A stretch of DNA of 64,000 nt from Chitinophaga qingshengii (GTDB lineage: Bacteria > Bacteroidota > Bacteroidia > Chitinophagales > Chitinophagaceae), in NCBI RefSeq assembly GCF_014529935.1, contig NZ_JACVFC010000006.1:310001-374000 (forward strand), read 5' to 3'. Position 1 is the stretch's first letter, and each line of letters starts with the position of its first letter. A program made the translations under genes and the position numbers. A model generated the notes under the pieces. It was not told where the DNA came from. It searched no databases and saw nothing but the letters and a program-made list of their open reading frames with translations. Shown here one piece after another: positions 59,584 through 64,000 of this stretch.

Positions 59584-59636
59584 TCGCTTAAACTATTTGA
59601 TCTGGTATTAGTCTAAACAGTATAATCCGCAAGAAG

Positions 59637-60488
59637 ATGAAAAACAGATTTTATATGCTGTTTGTGTTGATAGGGCTGTTATGCACAACCACAGCAACAG
59701 GCGCTTTTGCCCAACATCGTGTGGGTGGCGGTGGCGGCGGACATTTTGGCGGCGGCGGCGGTGGACACTTTGGTGGTGCTCCCCGTATGTCTGCACCAAG
59801 CATGTCAGCTCCCCGCGTATCCGTTCCGCGCAGCAGTTTTAACGCTCCGCAACGGGTAGCACCTGTAAACAGAGGTTTTTACCGTGGTTATCACGGGCCG
59901 GTATATCATGGAGGCGTTTATTACAGCCATGGTTGGTATGGACGAGGCTACAGACGTTACTATCGTCCGTTCTACTATCCTCCGCTTGGATTCTATATTT
60001 CTACCCTGCCGTATGGCTATTTTGCCCTCGGACCTCAGTTTGGACCCGTTTATTACTCCGGTGGTGTTTATTATGAATCCAATCAGAATAATGATGGTTA
60101 CCAGGTAGTAGATCCGCCGATGGGCGCTGCCGTTCCGGACTTACCTGATGGCGCTTCCGAAGTGCAGGTAAATGGTAACAGTTATTACGAATTGAAGGGT
60201 ACCTTCTACCAGGAAGTTATGACCGACAACGGTCGGCGATTTAAAGTAGTGGGTAAAGACGGTAAGATCGGCGATACTGTGGTGACTCCACAGAACAATG
60301 ACACACCCGACAACAGCTCCGGTACTGTTCCCGGCAATATCCTCAAGGACCTTCCTTCCGGCAGCCGTTCCGTACAGATCAACGGACAACAGTACTTCCT
60401 GTCACCCGACGGTATGTATTACCAACAGGTAAATACCAATAACGGTACCGGGTACCAGGTAGTCGGTAAAATGGACGCAGACCAATAA
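59637..60488 (+). CDS. DUF6515-type secreted glycine-rich protein
   Basis: This 283-residue protein has a signal peptide (MLFVLIGLLCTTTATGAFAQ), then a Gly/His-rich stretch with two HFGGGGG-type repeats, a Tyr/Arg/Gly-rich middle (YRGYHGPVYHGG) and two C-terminal repeat units that each contain a VQ(V/I)NG(N/Q)xY(Y/F) motif and end in YQ(V/E)V type strands. The pattern matches DUF6515. The two repeats at about 175-205 and 235-280 suggest a duplicated small beta domain. It may bind metal or the cell surface. Function is unknown. Confidence 0.8.
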   Translation: MKNRFYMLFVLIGLLCTTTATGAFAQHRVGGGGGGHFGGGGGGHFGGAPRMSAPSMSAPRVSVPRSSFNAPQRVAPVNRGFYRGYHGPVYHGGVYYSHGWYGRGYRRYYRPFYYPPLGFYISTLPYGYFALGPQFGPVYYSGGVYYESNQNNDGYQVVDPPMGAAVPDLPDGASEVQVNGNSYYELKGTFYQEVMTDNGRRFKVVGKDGKIGDTVVTPQNNDTPDNSSGTVPGNILKDLPSGSRSVQINGQQYFLSPDGMYYQQVNTNNGTGYQVVGKMDADQ

Positions 60489-60504
60489 TACAAAGGAACA
60501 ACAT

Positions 60505-60538
60505 AAAAAGGCGTACCAGATGATGGTACGCCTTTTTT
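60505..60538. terminator. Bidirectional terminator between convergent genes
   Basis: GGCGTACCA at 60510-60518 pairs perfectly with TGGTACGCC at 60524-60532 around a GATGA loop, flanked by A5 and T6. It serves both the DUF6515 gene and the TPM-domain gene. Confidence 0.95.
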
Positions 60539-60546
60539 ATGCGCTG

Positions 60547-62244
60547 TTACCAGCTGCTGCTGGCGCCACCGCCCCCGGAAGAACCGCCTCCCCAGCTGGA
60601 AGAAGAGGAAGACGATGAAGAGGATGATGACGACGAAGAAGAGCTTTGGCTGACACGCGGTATCGTAAAACGATAATCATGCTTATAGGAACAAATGGCA
60701 CAGGCATAGGTGGTAATACCCCAGCCTTCTGAACTGGTGGTAGCCCGTTTTTTAGTCACCGTTTGTTTGCGCTCCAGGGAAACATGCTCACAGTGCGGAC
60801 ATTCCGCCATAGCAGTGTTTACATTGGTATAATCCAGTATCAGGCGGTTACCACAGGCATCACATTTCCATACATCATAGTCTACCGACATCAGGTCTTC
60901 TTCTATGACCTGTTCTTTTTTCAGATAAACATCTTCTTCCTGTTCCGACAGTTTATGCATGACATGGGAACAGTTCGGACAGTCATATGGCTCGTTCCGC
61001 AGGCGGTCCAGCCGGCGTTTGAGCCAGACCAGGTAGAACCAGAGAAAAGGCAGCGGAAAAACATATTTAGCCGTTCTCAATCTATAAGCCGCACGGGCGT
61101 AGCTGAGCCACTGATCGTGCCGGTCTTTGCCGCGCAGCACCACCTTGGCCCGTGCTTCCATGATCAATATCGCCACGTGCATAAAGATGGTCCATACTAC
61201 GTAGTAGATGACGAAAGTGGAGAAAAAGTTGATGGGCCAGCCTATCAGGCGGGCGAGAAACGGTGAGGAGAACAGTACGGAAAGGTGAATCAGGAGCAGC
61301 CCCAGGAACCGTGGACGCAGAAAATCGTTGGGCAGGTCTTTCATCCTTACCGGCATAGGATCATCCTTTCTTTTCTGTTTAGGCTTTTTACCGAAAAACA
61401 CATTCATCATCGCTGCCGAAACAGCCAGCCAGATAAATACAGCGAAAAAGGTACCTCCGCCGAATTTAGGGACATCAAAAAAATAGGACTCCGCAGTAGC
61501 AGCATAGGAAGGCGCAGTAGTAACTTCCCCGTCACCGGCTAAAGTCACCGGGGCCGCATTGGCGGCTTCACCCGGATCGGTATCGGTATCCGGTTCTGCC
61601 GGGCGGGGGGCCGATACAAGTCCCTGTGGTTCTGCCGGAGCCGATACAACTCCCCGCGGCTCAGGCGGCGCCGGCTTGTCGGCGATGAGGGAACGGTCTT
61701 CCACAACTGTTGCCTCCGGCACTTCCTGGTTGAGTACATAGTTACCGTTATACAACTGAGCTGAGATCGATTTTAATCCTTCTTCAAAAGCCTGATCATA
61801 GTTGGCATTTTTGATATACGGTATCATGTAATCCTGCTGGATGCGGAAACAGATCACGTCGGGCATATCCGCTTCCAGGCCTTTACCGGTTTCAAATACC
61901 AGGCGGTGGGCATCTTCCACCAGCAGCACCAGCAGGCCATTGTTGGTAGCGGCGTCACCAATCTTCCAGTAATTAAACAGTTTGTGGGCAAAATCGCGCG
62001 GTTCATTTTCGCCGATAGTGTGCAGGAGTACCATGGCTACCTGGGCTTTACCGCCCCGGTCCAGGGAACTGAGTTTGTCGTTCAGGTTCTTCACCATTTC
62101 ACTTGACAAGAGGTGATCCGGGTTACTGATATAACCGCCATCACTTTTTTTGGGGTCTGGTACGTCCGACACCGAGTATTTCGTTTGTTTTCCGGTGCAG
62201 GACAATAACAGGGATACCAACAACAGGTATAAGACATTTCGCAT
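60547..62244 (-). CDS. TPM-domain lipoprotein with zinc-ribbon and poly-Ser tail
   Basis: This protein of about 565 residues has a lipoprotein signal (LLLVSLLLSC), a TPM domain (about 30-180; VAMVLLHTIGENEPRDFAHK), a Pro/Ala linker, and membrane helices at about 265-290 and 310-370. Two Cys pairs (CPNCSHVMHKL; CDACGNRL; CPHCEHVSLER; CAICSYKH) form zinc-ribbon-like knuckles. The C terminus is a run of about 17 Ser followed by GGGSSGGGGASSSW, a variant of the Gly/Ser tail seen in TPM proteins. TPM domains are linked to photosystem repair in plants and to membrane protein quality control; the bacterial role is unclear. ATG 62244 fits the signal peptide. Confidence 0.85.
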   Translation of the reverse strand: MRNVLYLLLVSLLLSCTGKQTKYSVSDVPDPKKSDGGYISNPDHLLSSEMVKNLNDKLSSLDRGGKAQVAMVLLHTIGENEPRDFAHKLFNYWKIGDAATNNGLLVLLVEDAHRLVFETGKGLEADMPDVICFRIQQDYMIPYIKNANYDQAFEEGLKSISAQLYNGNYVLNQEVPEATVVEDRSLIADKPAPPEPRGVVSAPAEPQGLVSAPRPAEPDTDTDPGEAANAAPVTLAGDGEVTTAPSYAATAESYFFDVPKFGGGTFFAVFIWLAVSAAMMNVFFGKKPKQKRKDDPMPVRMKDLPNDFLRPRFLGLLLIHLSVLFSSPFLARLIGWPINFFSTFVIYYVVWTIFMHVAILIMEARAKVVLRGKDRHDQWLSYARAAYRLRTAKYVFPLPFLWFYLVWLKRRLDRLRNEPYDCPNCSHVMHKLSEQEEDVYLKKEQVIEEDLMSVDYDVWKCDACGNRLILDYTNVNTAMAECPHCEHVSLERKQTVTKKRATTSSEGWGITTYACAICSYKHDYRFTIPRVSQSSSSSSSSSSSSSSSSSWGGGSSGGGGASSSW

Positions 62245-62449
62245 AACAACGGGTAATTCTGGCAATGGTCAAAAAATAGCCGGGCCGGAGGCCCGGGCGG
62301 ATTTAAAAATACTATATTTTAGTATCTGTACGTTTAAGTTATTCCAGCTGCTGCCGCAGTATTTTCAACGGCAATGGCAAATATTATATAATTTAGTGAT
62401 GCTCAAGCAGTCACCATTATCACTATTACTATCATTCAATACCGCGCAC

Positions 62450-63532
62450 ATGAAAAGGTTTTTTGTATTGGTCGCCCTGATTTTTCCGCTGGCTTTAAGC
62501 GCACAGACCAAGCTATCGGAAACTGTTGCAGAAGATTTTTCCAACCGGGTGGCTCATCATTACCAGTTACAGCATGACTCTATTTCCGGTTATATCGCAG
62601 AGCAACTGACCCGCAGTGGCGCCGGCGGGCTGGACATCGACTCCACCATGTTCAACCTGAAAAATGACCTTCCTGCCCTGGATGCAGCCCTGAAATACCT
62701 GTACCAGTACAGCGATTGTAACCGGCAACGGTTCATCAGCAACCTGCGCAGCATGAATCTGCAGACCAACAGCGTTTTTCCATTGGCTACCTATACTGCC
62801 AACAAATATAAGAACGATACCAAAGCCCTGCTGGAAGATAAAAGCGACTTCCTGAAAACGTATACCGGTCCGGTGACCGGTAAACAGGCGCCGGCGGCTA
62901 TTGCCCAGGCATCCGCTACCGCAGGTACAACAGCTACCACTTCCGAAGCAGCCGCTGCCGGCACTACCGCCGCCACCACAGCAGGCGCAGCGCCGGCCCC
63001 CGCTCCTACTGTGGCGGATACACGTAGCTGGGAAGTAAAACCGCTGTTCCAGGTACGTACTCCCGAACAACTGGTGGAGATGTACGGTAAAGACAACGTC
63101 ACCCAACGCGATGCCACTGACCTTGCCGGTACCAAAGAAGGCGAAGCCTATGTGATTTATCCTGATACCGACGATGAACTGGAAATACAGTTTGACGGCG
63201 ACAACGGGAACATCCTCACTTTCTCCCACTTCCCTTCCAAATGGAAATCTCCTTATGGCATTAAAGCCGGTGATCCCCTGGAAAAACTGATTAAAGTGAA
63301 TGGCCGGCCTTTCCGTATCAATGGTTTTGAATGGACCAACGGCGGCCTGGTAAACGATTGGCAGGGCGGCGCCCTGGCAGGCAAAAATGTGACTATCCTG
63401 CTCAAAGCCAATAATACCGGCGATCCTAAACAATACGATCAGGTAACAGGTGATAAAATCATCCGTTCCGACCTTCCTGTATTAAAGAAACTCGACGTGA
63501 TCATACAATCCGTTGCCTTTAAAAGCAACTGA
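62450..63532 (+). CDS. Secreted protein with Ala/Thr-rich linker, unknown function
   Basis: This protein of about 360 residues has a signal peptide (FFVLVALIFPLALSAQ), an N-terminal helical domain with a conserved-looking Cys (about 20-130), a low-complexity linker of about 60 residues (Ala, Thr, Pro; about 145-200), and a C-terminal domain (about 200-360) with TRSWEVKPLFQVRTPEQL and YVIYPDTDDELEIQFDGDNG. I do not recognise a family. The frame is open from 62150, but ATG 62450 starts exactly at the signal peptide. A perfect 45-bp-arm inverted repeat follows its stop. Confidence 0.7.
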   Translation: MKRFFVLVALIFPLALSAQTKLSETVAEDFSNRVAHHYQLQHDSISGYIAEQLTRSGAGGLDIDSTMFNLKNDLPALDAALKYLYQYSDCNRQRFISNLRSMNLQTNSVFPLATYTANKYKNDTKALLEDKSDFLKTYTGPVTGKQAPAAIAQASATAGTTATTSEAAAAGTTAATTAGAAPAPAPTVADTRSWEVKPLFQVRTPEQLVEMYGKDNVTQRDATDLAGTKEGEAYVIYPDTDDELEIQFDGDNGNILTFSHFPSKWKSPYGIKAGDPLEKLIKVNGRPFRINGFEWTNGGLVNDWQGGALAGKNVTILLKANNTGDPKQYDQVTGDKIIRSDLPVLKKLDVIIQSVAFKSN

Positions 63533-63540
63533 TCATTTAC

Positions 63541-63670
63541 GGATTTTTTGATTTACGGATTTACGGATTTTGGGATTTAAAGAAGAGGAGATCTAATCGA
63601 TAATATTTATTTGCTCATATCTTCGCTTCTTTAAATCCCAAAATCCGTAAATCCGTAAATCAAAAAATCC
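63541..63670. repeat. Perfect 45-bp inverted repeat between two genes
   Basis: Arms at 63541-63585 and 63626-63670 are perfectly complementary over 45 bp; the loop is 40 nt. The arms contain two GGATTTACGGATTT-type words in tandem. It starts 9 bp after the stop of the secreted-protein gene and ends 23 bp before the VOC gene start. Confidence 0.95.
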
Positions 63671-63693
63671 CAAAATGTTTTTATCTTGTTTGT

Positions 63694-64000
63694 ATGAAAC
63701 AGACAATCGTTCTTCTTTTCTTTGTTATCATGGGAATTTCCACGAGCATACACGCACAGACCAAAAAATATCCTTCGCTGAACCATATCGCAATTTATGT
63801 AGTCAGCCTCGAACGCAGCACCAACTTCTACCGGGACGTGATTGGCCTGGAGGTGATGGACGAACCGTTTAAGGACGGGCGGCACAGCTGGTTTAAGGTA
63901 GGAGACCACAGCCAGCTGCATATTATTTCCGGTGCAGCCAAAGCGGAGGTGCATCCCAAAGACACCCATCTTTGTTTCAGCGTGCCTTCCATGAAGGATT
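63694..64000 (+). CDS. Secreted VOC-family (glyoxalase-like) protein, 3' end outside window
   Basis: An open frame from ATG 63694 continues past the right edge (102 full codons visible). It has a signal peptide (TIVLLFFVIMGISTSIHAQ) and a vicinal-oxygen-chelate domain: SLNHIAIYVVSLERSTNFY, then RDVIGLEVMDEPF and SWFKVGDHSQLHII. The first metal-type His is in LNHIAIY. VOC proteins include glyoxalase I, dioxygenases and resistance proteins; exported members are common in Bacteroidota with unknown substrates. A frame at 63675-63872 in another register is a shadow of this gene. Confidence 0.85.
   Translation, partial: MKQTIVLLFFVIMGISTSIHAQTKKYPSLNHIAIYVVSLERSTNFYRDVIGLEVMDEPFKDGRHSWFKVGDHSQLHIISGAAKAEVHPKDTHLCFSVPSMKD

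Noticed and set aside
1..64000. tRNA or rRNA genes
   Set aside because: No cloverleaf with a GTTCRA-type T-loop or rRNA core sequence was recognised by eye; a covariance-model search would settle this.

Overview
The window looks like a chromosome segment of a soil-type Bacteroidota, most likely Chitinophagaceae (Chitinophaga-like). The signs are a SusC/SusD pair, a TonB protein of the Bacteroidota type, secreted glycosidases, a VgrG with DUF4280-type cargo, a Bacteroidota-type PEP carboxylase, TAnnTTTG promoter boxes and an almost complete lack of Shine-Dalgarno sequences. No rRNA, tRNA, integrase or transposase gene was recognised.

Layout. 0.3-5.7 kb: three-gene minus-strand operon of secreted glycosidases (GH29 fucosidase, clan GH-D-like enzyme, GH29 fucosidase). 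5.9-7.5 kb: an unusual gene-poor stretch with a leader-peptide-like ORF plus terminator, an internally deleted alpha/beta-hydrolase gene, and seven DnaA-box-like 9-mers in 177 bp (candidate oriC). Genes point away from it on both sides. 7.5-12.4 kb: tetR-usp with matching operator palindromes, then an MprF-like lysyl-phosphatidylglycerol synthase/flippase followed by a VirJ/AcvB-like protein. 12.5-20.6 kb: LytTR and HTH regulators, a thioredoxin-fold protein without CxxC, a CBM9/DUF5916 outer-membrane protein and a GH20 hexosaminidase. 20.9-30.0 kb: FMN-binding glutamate synthase-like protein, COG3618 amidohydrolase, the oxidative pentose-phosphate genes gnd-zwf-pgl, and ppc. 30.4-39.5 kb: TonB, PstS-like protein, YitT, DUF5009 acyltransferase, SDR, lutABC and a lipoprotein. 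39.6-44.2 kb: SusC/SusD. 44.5-52.1 kb: a VgrG island with two metzincin-type effectors, each followed by an exported candidate immunity protein. 52.4-57.5 kb: amidase, LpxL-like acyltransferase, desaturase, DJ-1/PfpI, aldo/keto reductase. 57.6-58.1 kb: a six-copy array of 22-bp palindromes. 58.6-64 kb: ADP-ribosylglycohydrolase, DUF6515, TPM-domain and secreted proteins, and a VOC gene cut by the window edge.

The most unusual items are: (i) the six-hairpin array, whose loop types alternate strictly and which looks like degenerate tandem copies of a two-hairpin unit; (ii) the VgrG island, where both effectors share a non-catalytic (F/Y)GFD module, a Met-turn-like motif and a WQW tail; (iii) the DnaA-box cluster; (iv) a GTCTAC..GTAGAC-type palindrome shared by the promoters of susC and a PstS-like gene; and (v) six long intergenic inverted repeats (25-56 bp arms), one ending directly before a start codon.
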